Shown here one piece after another: positions 44,201 to 52,530 of a DNA stretch of 64,000 nt. Origin of the DNA: Urechidicola vernalis (GTDB lineage: Bacteria; Bacteroidota; Bacteroidia; Flavobacteriales; Flavobacteriaceae); the NCBI RefSeq assembly GCF_031846385.1, contig NZ_JAVRHV010000009.1:1-64000 (forward strand), given 5' to 3'. The notes below the pieces were generated by a model that did no database searches, was not told the DNA's origin, and worked only from the letters and a program-made list of their open reading frames with translations. The translations under genes were made by a program, and so were the position numbers. Positions within the stretch are counted from its first letter, which is position 1. Each line of letters opens with the position of its first letter.

Positions 44201-47012
44201 TTCAACAGCGGATTCATATCAATGGGAAACAACTACTGACGGAATAAATTGGACACCTCTAATTAATGACGCTTTGTATTCAGGGGTACAATCGAATACC
44301 CTAACTATTGGAGCAAGTCCTTTAATGTTAAACACTTCTAAATATCGGGTACTTCTTGTCCGAGCTGGCAATAGTTGTAATTTATATTCCGATGAAATTG
44401 AATTATCCGTTATTAAACTTCCTATTGCCGCAACACCGTCAGATATGATCCTATGTGATGACGATAATAATGGCACCATGCCTTTTATTTTAAGCAATCA
44501 AAATGGAGTAATAAATGCTGATCCGACAATGTCTATTACTTATCATAGTTCACAAAACGACGCAGATCTTAATTTAAATCCAATTTCAGGCCCTTACGAA
44601 AGTGGTAATGCTATTATTTATGCTCGAGTTGAGAACACACTAAACACCACTTGTTTTGATACAACATCTTTCAATCTTCAGGTATTTGAGAGCCCTTTTC
44701 CACTCGACAGTTCCTCAATTTCTAATCTAGGAAAATGTGATAACAATTCAGTTGGAAACGATACGGATGGAATTATCATTTTCGATTTAACACAAAAAGA
44801 AACTGAAATTTTAAACGGTCAATCTTCGACAAATTTTAACCTTCGTTATTTTACAGATTCAAACCTTACTGTGGCAAGTGAAATATTGACACCTACCTCA
44901 TTCCAAAACTCGGTTAGAAACTTACAAACAATATATGTTATAGTTTCAAATAATTTAGAACCAAGTTGTTATACAGATACATCATTTCAAGTAGAAGTTT
45001 TTGAATTGCCCAATGTAAGCACACCAAATTTATACGCGCAATGCGATGATGCTTCCAATGACGGAATTGCATCCTTTAATTTAGAATTACCAAGTATAAA
45101 AGAAGAAATTAACCCCAATTATATTTCTGAAAACTTAACGTTTACCTTTTACAATTCGTTAGTTGATGCAAAAAACGGAATCAATCAAATAACAAATTCA
45201 GCAAGTTACATCAACACAAATCCTTTTGTAACTGAGGTGGTATGGATACGAATAGAAAATCCAAATGGATGCTATAGAACAGAAACCATTTCGTTAGAAG
45301 TTAATCCATCAAGTGCCGCACTTTCAAACTACAATCCAGCACCAATGTATAAATGTGATGATGGAACGAACATTAGAGACGGTATTTCAACTTTCGATTT
45401 AAGTCCAATTCAAAATCACATTTCAAATACTATTTTTTCCACATTTAATGTTTCTGTACATTTCTTCGAGAGTTTACTTGATGCTGAACTTGAAACGAAT
45501 GAAATTACAAACATTAGTACTCATCAAAATACGAACGCTCCAACAGCACAAAGTATATGGGTTAGAGTTAAAAGTGATTTAGGAAATAACTGTTTAGGCT
45601 TGCAAGAGTTTACAAATCTAATAAATGTAGAAGCTTTGCCGTTTGCAACGCTAATAAATGAATATAAAGAATGTGATAATGACCAAGATGGAGTTTTCCT
45701 TTTTAACACATCTACTTTAGAAAATGATATCTTAAACGGTCAAGACCCATCAACTATTACAATTAATTATTTCGATGCAAGCGGTAATCCTCTAACCGAC
45801 AATATCGGAACCGGCATCAACAGTCCATTTCCAAATAGTTTTTTAACTGTTTCTCAAACCGTCCATTATACTTTAACCAACAACAGTACTAACGATCCCA
45901 ATGGTGCATGTACCGATAGTAATACAGTTCAATTTACAGTTGATTTATTACCAATAAATAATACTGTAATAATCTCTCCTATTTGCGACCCGAATCCAGA
46001 CGACGGTTTATTACTTGCACAATTTGATACTTCAAATCTAGAAACAACTATTGGCGCCCAATCTGGTATGGAAATAAATTATTTCGATGCTGCCATGAAC
46101 CCTTTATTTGACCTTAATGGAAACGCCATTACAAGCCCCTTCCCTAGTAATTTTACAACTGAACCTCAAACTATTAATGTTGTGGTTACAAATCCAGCAA
46201 ACAGAACATGCCCAGTAACAAACAGCATCGATTTCATTATTGATGAATTACCTGAATTCTCTGTTGATTCAACAAGAATAATTTGTGAATCTGGACCAAA
46301 CTCAACCATAACATTAGATGTTTACCAGGATGACCCTTCTGAAGTTTTAGAGTACGAATGGACTGATGAAAATGGAGCATTTGTTTCAAATGCTACTAGC
46401 ATCGATATTTCGACTTCTGGAACCTACACTGTTACATTGACAAAAACAAATGGATCTGGTTGCTCAAGATCAAAAGAAATTTATGCAGTATATTCAGAAC
46501 AAGCAAAAATTGATTACGACGATATTACCATTGTAGACGACTCGGACAACAACACAATTACCATTAGCACTGAGAACGAAAATTTAGGCAAAGGTGATTA
46601 TGAATATTCGCTAGACGATAGTTACGGTCCTTACCAAGACGAACCATTCTTTGATTTTGTTATGCCAGGTATACACACTATTTATATTAATGATAAAAAT
46701 GGGTGTGGTATTTCAGAAATTGAAGTATCAGTAATTGGATACCCAAAGTTTTTCACTCCTAATGATGACGGACATAATGATACATGGCAAGTTTTAGGAA
46801 TAGATCAAAATTTTTATAGTGCTTCTATCATCTATATTTATGATCGTTTCGGAAAAATCATCACAAAGTTGAATAGCAATCAACAAGGCTGGGATGGTTA
46901 TTATAATGGAGTGAAATTACCTGCAGATGATTATTGGTTCTCCGCTCAGTTAATTGATAAAAATGGTGAAGTAAGAAGTCGTAAAGGTCATTTTAGTCTT
47001 ATTAGACGTTAA
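41286..47012 (+). CDS. Giant T9SS type B protein with IgGFc-binding-like head and Ca-repeat segments
   Basis: A 1908-residue secreted protein, the longest gene here. Signal peptide about 1-25, then an IgGFc-binding-like N-terminal region (about 26-460, starting LSKTHYIPPLTSAEFGNANP). Thrombospondin-3-like calcium repeats follow: CPDDIDNDGIIDNIDMDND near 545, DSDSDGIEDSLDYDSDNDG near 760, and more to about 920. About 940-1780 holds Ig-like and CHU_C-type repeats with the recurring ECDNDQDG and CDDGTN...FDLS patterns. The C-terminal ~90 residues are a type B sorting domain. Likely an adhesin or gliding-associated surface protein. It ends one base before the convergent flippase gene. Confidence 0.92.
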   Translation: MTSTRFTVLFSIVFFLVAFIQVNGQLSKTHYIPPLTSAEFGNANPEDQYIYLSTPSAANITYTIIPIGEPATNHITGIVSNTSPQEIYIGNGSSQLFMPSSTTSTVTNNKGYIVEAEDVIYVSVRMEAGGGAQAGALVSKGLTALGTTFRVGSFTNENAGTNYLNFVSVMATEDNTVVSFSDLPTGISIKNYTGTTPISITLNEGESYILATNSSENSVNRDGLIGTLVTSDKNIVVNCGSANGSFHNGGGRDYGIDQIVDLSKVGNEYIFVRGDGSDNWENVLIVAHSDNTTININGVSTGITLNAGDYHLIEGNEYNSLGNMYVETSEPVFAYQGLGGSGEANQGMFFVPPLSCETRGNLDNIAQIESIGNTIYSGGLSIVTKTGATVTINNNPISSYASVGPSSVTGNSDYITYKVSGLSGNISVQSDDELYCAYYNYNGFATSGSFYSGFPTPPEINFDAAFVSLGICIPNITLSVANAANFDSFEWYYDDGTGYVATGINTVDYTPTQSGTYKLIGILTCSNLTLESLAVPVSICPDDIDNDGIIDNIDMDNDNDGILNCQESNGDQNINLSNINGGSIPIGGYTYTGTVTTIGNASSTPFKGATDGGFLSEIPSKNGTPTSSLNYDLVFNQNLNLRFEQATSTSLGSGLLTNDEEFVIQVPNTRTVTLLDPDDQLLVDTNYDGVFETGVTQVSSFEIRFKLKDASLPIGSGTFSFLADSIDRFNYTHINNSETSTNQAAFKITATCVKLDSDSDGIEDSLDYDSDNDGITDLIENQGLLLNLSNTDIDNNGLDDVFDINGIPIDSDTDGVLDYLDLDSDNDGIYDIEESVGNALDSDFDGVIDGSNATTVGSNGLEDSLETSPDSGIINYTVLDTDTDTILNYLDLDSDGDNCFDTFEAGFSDVNNDGLLGDVTITVNTKGIVTSASNGYTIPNADYLIFAPILIELQPINTEVCELSNAIITINSSTADSYQWETTTDGINWTPLINDALYSGVQSNTLTIGASPLMLNTSKYRVLLVRAGNSCNLYSDEIELSVIKLPIAATPSDMILCDDDNNGTMPFILSNQNGVINADPTMSITYHSSQNDADLNLNPISGPYESGNAIIYARVENTLNTTCFDTTSFNLQVFESPFPLDSSSISNLGKCDNNSVGNDTDGIIIFDLTQKETEILNGQSSTNFNLRYFTDSNLTVASEILTPTSFQNSVRNLQTIYVIVSNNLEPSCYTDTSFQVEVFELPNVSTPNLYAQCDDASNDGIASFNLELPSIKEEINPNYISENLTFTFYNSLVDAKNGINQITNSASYINTNPFVTEVVWIRIENPNGCYRTETISLEVNPSSAALSNYNPAPMYKCDDGTNIRDGISTFDLSPIQNHISNTIFSTFNVSVHFFESLLDAELETNEITNISTHQNTNAPTAQSIWVRVKSDLGNNCLGLQEFTNLINVEALPFATLINEYKECDNDQDGVFLFNTSTLENDILNGQDPSTITINYFDASGNPLTDNIGTGINSPFPNSFLTVSQTVHYTLTNNSTNDPNGACTDSNTVQFTVDLLPINNTVIISPICDPNPDDGLLLAQFDTSNLETTIGAQSGMEINYFDAAMNPLFDLNGNAITSPFPSNFTTEPQTINVVVTNPANRTCPVTNSIDFIIDELPEFSVDSTRIICESGPNSTITLDVYQDDPSEVLEYEWTDENGAFVSNATSIDISTSGTYTVTLTKTNGSGCSRSKEIYAVYSEQAKIDYDDITIVDDSDNNTITISTENENLGKGDYEYSLDDSYGPYQDEPFFDFVMPGIHTIYINDKNGCGISEIEVSVIGYPKFFTPNDDGHNDTWQVLGIDQNFYSASIIYIYDRFGKIITKLNSNQQGWDGYYNGVKLPADDYWFSAQLIDKNGEVRSRKGHFSLIRR

Positions 47013-47013
47013 A

Positions 47014-48471
47014 TTATTTTTTAATCACCTGATTAATCAATTCATTAACATCTTTAGAAATTCTCAACTTATATACTATAATTACATACAATAGAATTAC
47101 AACTGCGCTTTTTAACCCAATATTTACAATAGATATAAACGGAAAGTCTACAAAATAAAAAATTCCAAATATTGCGGTTATGACGGCAATAATATAAATC
47201 GTTTCTTTAGCAAAAGGCTGCATCTTTAATTTACGCTTTAAATATAAAACCTTAATCGTACTAAAAACAACAACTGTCATTAAGGTTGCCCAAGCAGCTC
47301 CATTTATGCCTAAAAGCCGAATTAGAAAATGATTCAAGACAATTACCGTTCCTGCCATTCCTAATGAAAAATAAAAGAACATTCTATAGTATTTTGAATT
47401 CGTAAGAATTGCACCGTTTGTTCCTAAAGCCAACTTATATAATTCTGAACACGATATTATCAAAACAACAGAAATAGCAATTGCATATTGCCCCTCTCCA
47501 ATAATTTTATAAATATCGTTAATGTTCAAGTTGATTAGTAAAAACAACAATCCACCAACTACAAGTAAATTTATAGAACTCTGTTTGTATAACGTTTTTA
47601 CTTTTCTCAATTCATTCTCATTCAAATCCTTTGCCGTAATAGGATTTGTAATTTGCTGCATGGCTCTATTGGGAATCGCAACTGTAGATGCAATAAATAC
47701 TGCCACTCCGTAAAATGCCAAATTTGCTAATTCTTCTACTTGCGGAATCATAAACTTATCAATCTCTAATAAAATAGAACCCGCTGAACCTGCCAAAATC
47801 AGGTACATTGAATATCGCAAAATCTCCACAAAATTTTTTGGTTTCGTAAATGTCAATGTTGGCCTATAAATTGACAGCGCATAAACCAACATTACTAACA
47901 TACGCGCAAAATATAGCGATACAACGCCATAGATAAATTCTTCTGGATTCAACCACTTAAAATAAACGCAAAAAAGTAAAACTGTAACACCAATTCTGAC
48001 AAAGATCTCCTTTATAAAACTTCCAAAAACAGAATTCATTTGAACTTTAGCCCAAGAATAAAAGACTTCGAAATAGCCCATAAAAATGGCTGTAAAAAAT
48101 ATGAGGTATGTATAATCTTTAATCAATTCATTTTTTACCGATAAAAATTTTGCTATAGTTTCATATGCTAATCCACCAAATATTCCAAGAGGAATAATTA
48201 CAAGTAACGGAATAATCAATGACCAGGTTAATAAGGAATCTTGATCTTGTTTTGTTTTGTACGATGAAAAGTACTTTACCACAGAGTGTTGCATTCCAAA
48301 AACCAATAATGGAAGTAGCAAAACCGAAGTAGAAAGTAAAAATATAATGAGTCCGTAGTATTCATCGGACAAAAATTTGGTATATAATAAAATGGTATTA
48401 ATGCCACCAATAGTAAATCCTAGAATTAGGATTAAGGTATTTCTAATTGACTGACTTAATACAATTCCCAA
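47014..48471 (-). CDS. Polysaccharide flippase, Wzx/MOP superfamily
   Basis: A 485-residue integral membrane protein with about 12-14 predicted helices, beginning MGIVLSQSIRNTLILILGFTIGGINTILLYTKFLSDEYYGLI, the usual start of Wzx-like exporters in Flavobacteria. It should flip lipid-linked glycan units across the inner membrane. The start is TTG, three bases after the WecB stop, and no better in-frame start exists near. Last gene of the seven-gene polysaccharide operon. Confidence 0.9.
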   Translation of the reverse strand: MGIVLSQSIRNTLILILGFTIGGINTILLYTKFLSDEYYGLIIFLLSTSVLLLPLLVFGMQHSVVKYFSSYKTKQDQDSLLTWSLIIPLLVIIPLGIFGGLAYETIAKFLSVKNELIKDYTYLIFFTAIFMGYFEVFYSWAKVQMNSVFGSFIKEIFVRIGVTVLLFCVYFKWLNPEEFIYGVVSLYFARMLVMLVYALSIYRPTLTFTKPKNFVEILRYSMYLILAGSAGSILLEIDKFMIPQVEELANLAFYGVAVFIASTVAIPNRAMQQITNPITAKDLNENELRKVKTLYKQSSINLLVVGGLLFLLINLNINDIYKIIGEGQYAIAISVVLIISCSELYKLALGTNGAILTNSKYYRMFFYFSLGMAGTVIVLNHFLIRLLGINGAAWATLMTVVVFSTIKVLYLKRKLKMQPFAKETIYIIAVITAIFGIFYFVDFPFISIVNIGLKSAVVILLYVIIVYKLRISKDVNELINQVIKK

Positions 48472-48474
48472 ATC

Positions 48475-49560
48475 TTAATTGCTTAAAAGTTGAATTATTT
48501 CTGAATGAATTTTATCGCCAACTTTATCTCCATAAAGTTCTAAACTAAAATCTGATTTTACATTCTGGAACAACTCAAAAGATACATTCATCTCTTTAGG
48601 ATTACTTCCTACAATTATAGCAAATCCATTTGAAACAAGTTCTACCCATTCAGTTTCTTCCCTTGCAATTAAGCAATGTTTCTTATTAAAAAATGCTTCT
48701 TTTTGAAGTCCACCGCTATCGGTAACAACCAAGTTACAATTCTTCAATAATTCCAACATATCGAAATACCCAACTGGTTCAATAAATTTAATATCAAAAT
48801 TCAAATTGTTTTGTTTCAATATTTTTCTTGTTCTTGGGTGTAATGGTAATACAACTTGCTTTTTTTTCGAAATTTCCTCTAGCCCAATGAATATACCTTT
48901 CAATTTTTCAAGGTCATCCGTGTTTTCTTGACGGTGAATTGTGGCCAAAACAAAATTATCCTTAACCAATTCTAAATCCGATATAATACTAGATTTTTCT
49001 CCAGATGTCTTACTATAAAAATCCACCGCATCTTTCATAATATCGCCAGATTTCACAACATTTATTGGAAGATTTTCAAAGCCTTCAGAATCTAAATTTT
49101 CAATTGCTGTATCCGTTGGGCAAAGCAATAAATCCGAAATTCGATCTGTTAGAATTCTATTTACTTCTTCGGGCATTTCCATGTTAAATGAGCGCAAACC
49201 GGCTTCTATATGAACAACTTTAATATGCATCTTTTTTGCAGTTAGTGCCCCAGCAATTGTAGAATTGGTATCTCCATAAACCACAACTGCATCTGGTTTT
49301 TCACAGAATAGAATCTCCTCTAAATTCTCCATCATTTGCCCAGTCATTGCACCATGCCCTAATCCATTAATCTGTAAATTATATTTTGGCTTAGGAATTT
49401 CCATTTCAGTAAAAAACACTTCGCTCATATTATTATCGTAATGCTGACCAGTATGCACAATGACCTCTTCTATTTTCTTATGAGAAGCAATAACTCTACT
49501 TAAAACGGCTGCTTTTACAAATTGTGGTCTTGCTCCTAAAATAGTAACAATTTTCTTCAT
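48475..49560 (-). CDS. wecB: UDP-N-acetylglucosamine 2-epimerase (non-hydrolysing)
   Basis: A 361-residue enzyme that converts UDP-GlcNAc to UDP-ManNAc for surface glycans. KKIVTILGARPQFVKAAVLSRVI, VIVHTGQHYDNNMSEVFF, VVVYGDTNSTIAGALTAKKM, HIEAGLRSFNMEMPEEVNRILTDRISDLLLCPT and VVTDSGGLQKEAFF are all family hallmarks. The ATG at 49560 overlaps the previous stop as TGATG; a TTG one codon upstream is less likely. Normal length. Confidence 0.96.
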   Translation of the reverse strand: MKKIVTILGARPQFVKAAVLSRVIASHKKIEEVIVHTGQHYDNNMSEVFFTEMEIPKPKYNLQINGLGHGAMTGQMMENLEEILFCEKPDAVVVYGDTNSTIAGALTAKKMHIKVVHIEAGLRSFNMEMPEEVNRILTDRISDLLLCPTDTAIENLDSEGFENLPINVVKSGDIMKDAVDFYSKTSGEKSSIISDLELVKDNFVLATIHRQENTDDLEKLKGIFIGLEEISKKKQVVLPLHPRTRKILKQNNLNFDIKFIEPVGYFDMLELLKNCNLVVTDSGGLQKEAFFNKKHCLIAREETEWVELVSNGFAIIVGSNPKEMNVSFELFQNVKSDFSLELYGDKVGDKIHSEIIQLLSN

Positions 49561-50819
49561 CAAAGTTCTTTTAGTATTGTACTCAATTGTTGCGTTAAAT
49601 TTCGTCTATGATATTGTTCCACTCCAATTGAATTACAAGTTAACGTATTTGATTTATATGCAGTATACAAATCTAATATAGTCGATTTCAACAATCTCTT
49701 TTCTTCAAAATTAATAATAGTTCCGGCTTTTGTTTTTTCAAGAATTTGCGCCAAATCACCATCGGTTGGACCAATTGCTAAAATAGGCCGTTTTGCCAAT
49801 AGATATTCAAATATCTTTCCTGTTATAATTCCTTTGGCACTTGGCACTTTGTTTACTGCCAAAAGCAATACTTGTGAAGATTGTTGTATTTCTTGCACTT
49901 CAGAATGTGGAATGTAAGAAGCAAACTCAACATTTTCATCTAATGCATTAGCAGAAATACTTACCTTACAACTTTGCGCAACCTTTCCTACCAATTTAAT
50001 ATTTAAATTTTCAGAAAACCCATTCACTTCAGTCTTTAATTCATTTAAAACTTCCCAAAGTATTTCCGGATTTCTATCGTTATTCATTAAACCAATATGA
50101 GTGATCGAAAACTCTTTATCAAGTTTGTTTTCGCCCTTTATTTCGGCTGAATCATATCCATTGCTTACAACATAAATATTGTCATTAAATTTATCATAAT
50201 TTAATTTCATCGTTTCTCCAACAACCAAAACAGCATCTGAATTTTCTAAAACTTTCTGCTCCAGTTTTTCGTGTTTTTGAATCGATTTATGAGTTAACGG
50301 TAATTGATGAAAGTAATCTATATCTGTCCAAGGATCTCTAAAATCAGAAACCCATTTCACACCTAATTTTTCTTTTAATTGCATGCCGATTAAATGCAAA
50401 CTATGTGGTGGACCTGTAGAAATGATGACATCAACAGGATCTTCTTTTAAATACGTTGATAAATATTTTACAGAAGGTTGTATCCAAAATTTACGCGCAT
50501 CAGGAATAAAATAATTAGCACGGATATATTGCATGATTTTACCAATGACACTCGGGTTCTTATCTAAAAAACCTGCACTTGTCTGCTTCTTCTTACCAAG
50601 TAAGTTATTAGGCTCCCAAATCGGTTGCTGAATAACTTCAACTCCTTCTGGAATATCGCTTTGTAAACTAAAATCCAATAACGGATAATTAGGATCTTTA
50701 ACCGTATACACAACTGGCTCAATGTTAAATTCTCTCAGATACTTAACAAACTTCAACCAACGTTGAACGCCACTACCACCAGCAGGTGGCCAATAATATG
50801 TAAGAATTAAAACTTTCAA
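49560..50819 (-). CDS. Glycosyltransferase, GT4-like
   Basis: A 419-residue GT-B glycosyltransferase. It begins KVLILTYYWPPAGGSGVQRWLKFVKYL, typical of GT4 enzymes of polysaccharide clusters, contains VDVIISTGPPHSLHLIG and SDFRDPWTDIDYF, and a C-terminal nucleotide-sugar domain with IITGKIFEYLLAKRPILAIGPTDGD. Donor and acceptor cannot be assigned. The start is a TTG overlapping the preceding stop by 4 bases (TTGA), with no competing ATG nearby. Confidence 0.9.
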   Translation of the reverse strand: MKVLILTYYWPPAGGSGVQRWLKFVKYLREFNIEPVVYTVKDPNYPLLDFSLQSDIPEGVEVIQQPIWEPNNLLGKKKQTSAGFLDKNPSVIGKIMQYIRANYFIPDARKFWIQPSVKYLSTYLKEDPVDVIISTGPPHSLHLIGMQLKEKLGVKWVSDFRDPWTDIDYFHQLPLTHKSIQKHEKLEQKVLENSDAVLVVGETMKLNYDKFNDNIYVVSNGYDSAEIKGENKLDKEFSITHIGLMNNDRNPEILWEVLNELKTEVNGFSENLNIKLVGKVAQSCKVSISANALDENVEFASYIPHSEVQEIQQSSQVLLLAVNKVPSAKGIITGKIFEYLLAKRPILAIGPTDGDLAQILEKTKAGTIINFEEKRLLKSTILDLYTAYKSNTLTCNSIGVEQYHRRNLTQQLSTILKEL

Positions 50820-52006
50820 GATTTTATATCTGAGTACAATTTAATCAATTCTTTCGAAGTTTTTTCCCAATAAAATTCGTTTTGAACAAAGTATTTGCCG
50901 TTTTCACCTAGCTTTATTCTATATCCATCATTTGCATAAAGTTCATTTACTTTCAATGCAAAATCTTCACTATCTCTTTCTTTATGAATTAAACCCGCAT
51001 TTGCATGTTCTATAACATTCTTTTGTGCTTTAACATCGCTCACTAAAACAGGTTTTCCAAAACTCATGTACTGAAATATTTTATTTGCATATGTTGTATC
51101 ATGATGGCGATTCTGATGCAAAGGTGATATGCAAATAGCACTCGAACTTATATAACTAGCAAAGGTAGATGCATCCTGCCATCCTCTAAAATCAACATAA
51201 TTCTCAAGACTAAGGTCTTTAACTTGTTGCAGTAAATTAGAATCGTTTGTACTTGCTCCAACAATTACCAATAGAATTTCGGGAATATCATTCTTTAAAC
51301 TATGCAAAGTGGCAATGGCTGTAGAAAGTCCTCTCCTATCCCCTGTATCTCCAATGTAAAGCAATACAAACTTGTTATCAAATTCTTTTACCAAATTAGC
51401 ATCAATTTTAGGGGCTTTAAAAAATCCCTTTCGGACTGTATTTGGAACAACACATATATCATTTGAAACAATATGTGTTCTACTTAAGATTTCTTCTCTG
51501 GCCTCATTGGTTACGACAACCACCTTTTTCGCTTTATTTACAAACACCTCTTCTTTATTTTTCCACACTTTTGGGCTTATCAAATATTTCCCTGGAAAGG
51601 TCTTTAAATGTGGATAAAACTTCATAATTTCTGGTCTGTTCTCATGTAAATCTAAGACAGTAGGCAACTGAAATTGCTTATTAGCATTAAAAACTGCTTG
51701 GGCAATTTGAATATCATGAATATGAATAACTTCGATATTATTCTCGCTTAGGAAATACCCTATTTTCTTTTCCATTATCTTGGAGTAAAATGGAAAAGAA
51801 TAAGCCAAAGCAGACAACTTATACTCTAATTTAGAAGAGGAAAACCGACAAACATTAATCCCGTTAACTTTTTCTTGCAACGGATATTTATCATAAGACA
51901 AACAGAATAAAAATACTTGATGCCCTGCTTCTATTAAAGAAATCGCCTCATTTTCCACACGAGGATCCGGTGGAAACTGTTTGTCTAAAATCATCCCGAT
52001 TCTCAT
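50816..52006 (-). CDS. Glycosyltransferase family 4
   Basis: A 396-residue GT-B enzyme. RIGMILDKQFPPDPRVENEAISLIEAGHQVFLFCL is the acceptor-side start; FVLLYIGDTGDRRGLSTAIATL and YANKIFQYMSFGKPVLVSDVKAQKNVIEHANAGLI form the donor-binding half. The start ATG overlaps the methyltransferase stop as TGATG; a TTG just upstream is in frame but less likely. Substrates unknown. Middle of the polysaccharide operon. Confidence 0.9.
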   Translation of the reverse strand: MRIGMILDKQFPPDPRVENEAISLIEAGHQVFLFCLSYDKYPLQEKVNGINVCRFSSSKLEYKLSALAYSFPFYSKIMEKKIGYFLSENNIEVIHIHDIQIAQAVFNANKQFQLPTVLDLHENRPEIMKFYPHLKTFPGKYLISPKVWKNKEEVFVNKAKKVVVVTNEAREEILSRTHIVSNDICVVPNTVRKGFFKAPKIDANLVKEFDNKFVLLYIGDTGDRRGLSTAIATLHSLKNDIPEILLVIVGASTNDSNLLQQVKDLSLENYVDFRGWQDASTFASYISSSAICISPLHQNRHHDTTYANKIFQYMSFGKPVLVSDVKAQKNVIEHANAGLIHKERDSEDFALKVNELYANDGYRIKLGENGKYFVQNEFYWEKTSKELIKLYSDIKS

Positions 52007-52530
52007 CAATCAGATTTTTTTTCAGCATAAACGGCGTAATATCTTGGAGTAAACTTTCTTAAAATTGGTCGAATACCAATTTTATTAATTGGGCTAGTCC
52101 ATTTTAATGTTTTCTTAATTTCCCAACCCGATTTTTCTAACAACCAATCGAATTGCCAATCTTCAAATTCATGGTAATGTCTATCCCATTTATCCGTTTT
52201 AGATCTATAGGCTTTTGCGAACCATAAGTTCAAAGGAATAGAAGCGACTATCTTAGTACTTTCTATCTCTCTTAATACATTAAACGGGGCAATTAAATGT
52301 TCAAAAATCTCAAAAGCTGTAACAGCATCTACTTTATGTTTCCTAACAATTTCAGGCAATAAATCTAGATCTTCTCCTTCTGTATTGATCACGGTATAAC
52401 CATAAGATTCCATTATTTCACTAAATGGGTTTCTCACACCCAAATCTAAAATAGTGGCCGGTGCTGGCAATACCTCTTGTAGAAATTCTATGGTATGCTT
52501 ATACCGTTTCTTTGGTAGTTTCTTGTACAT
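52006..52530 (-). CDS. Class I SAM-dependent methyltransferase
   Basis: A 174-residue methyltransferase: ATILDLGVRNPFSEIMESYGY is motif I (DLGxRNP instead of DxGxGxG), VINTEGEDLD holds the acidic ribose ligand, and VDAVTAFEIFEHLIAPFNVL resembles motif IV/post IV of the type-11 group. Substrate unknown; sugar or lipid-linked glycan methylation fits the operon. The ATG at 52530 lies inside the 3' end of the YfhO gene, a 32-base overlap; a TTG six codons further upstream would lengthen it. Confidence 0.82.
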   Translation of the reverse strand: MYKKLPKKRYKHTIEFLQEVLPAPATILDLGVRNPFSEIMESYGYTVINTEGEDLDLLPEIVRKHKVDAVTAFEIFEHLIAPFNVLREIESTKIVASIPLNLWFAKAYRSKTDKWDRHYHEFEDWQFDWLLEKSGWEIKKTLKWTSPINKIGIRPILRKFTPRYYAVYAEKKSD

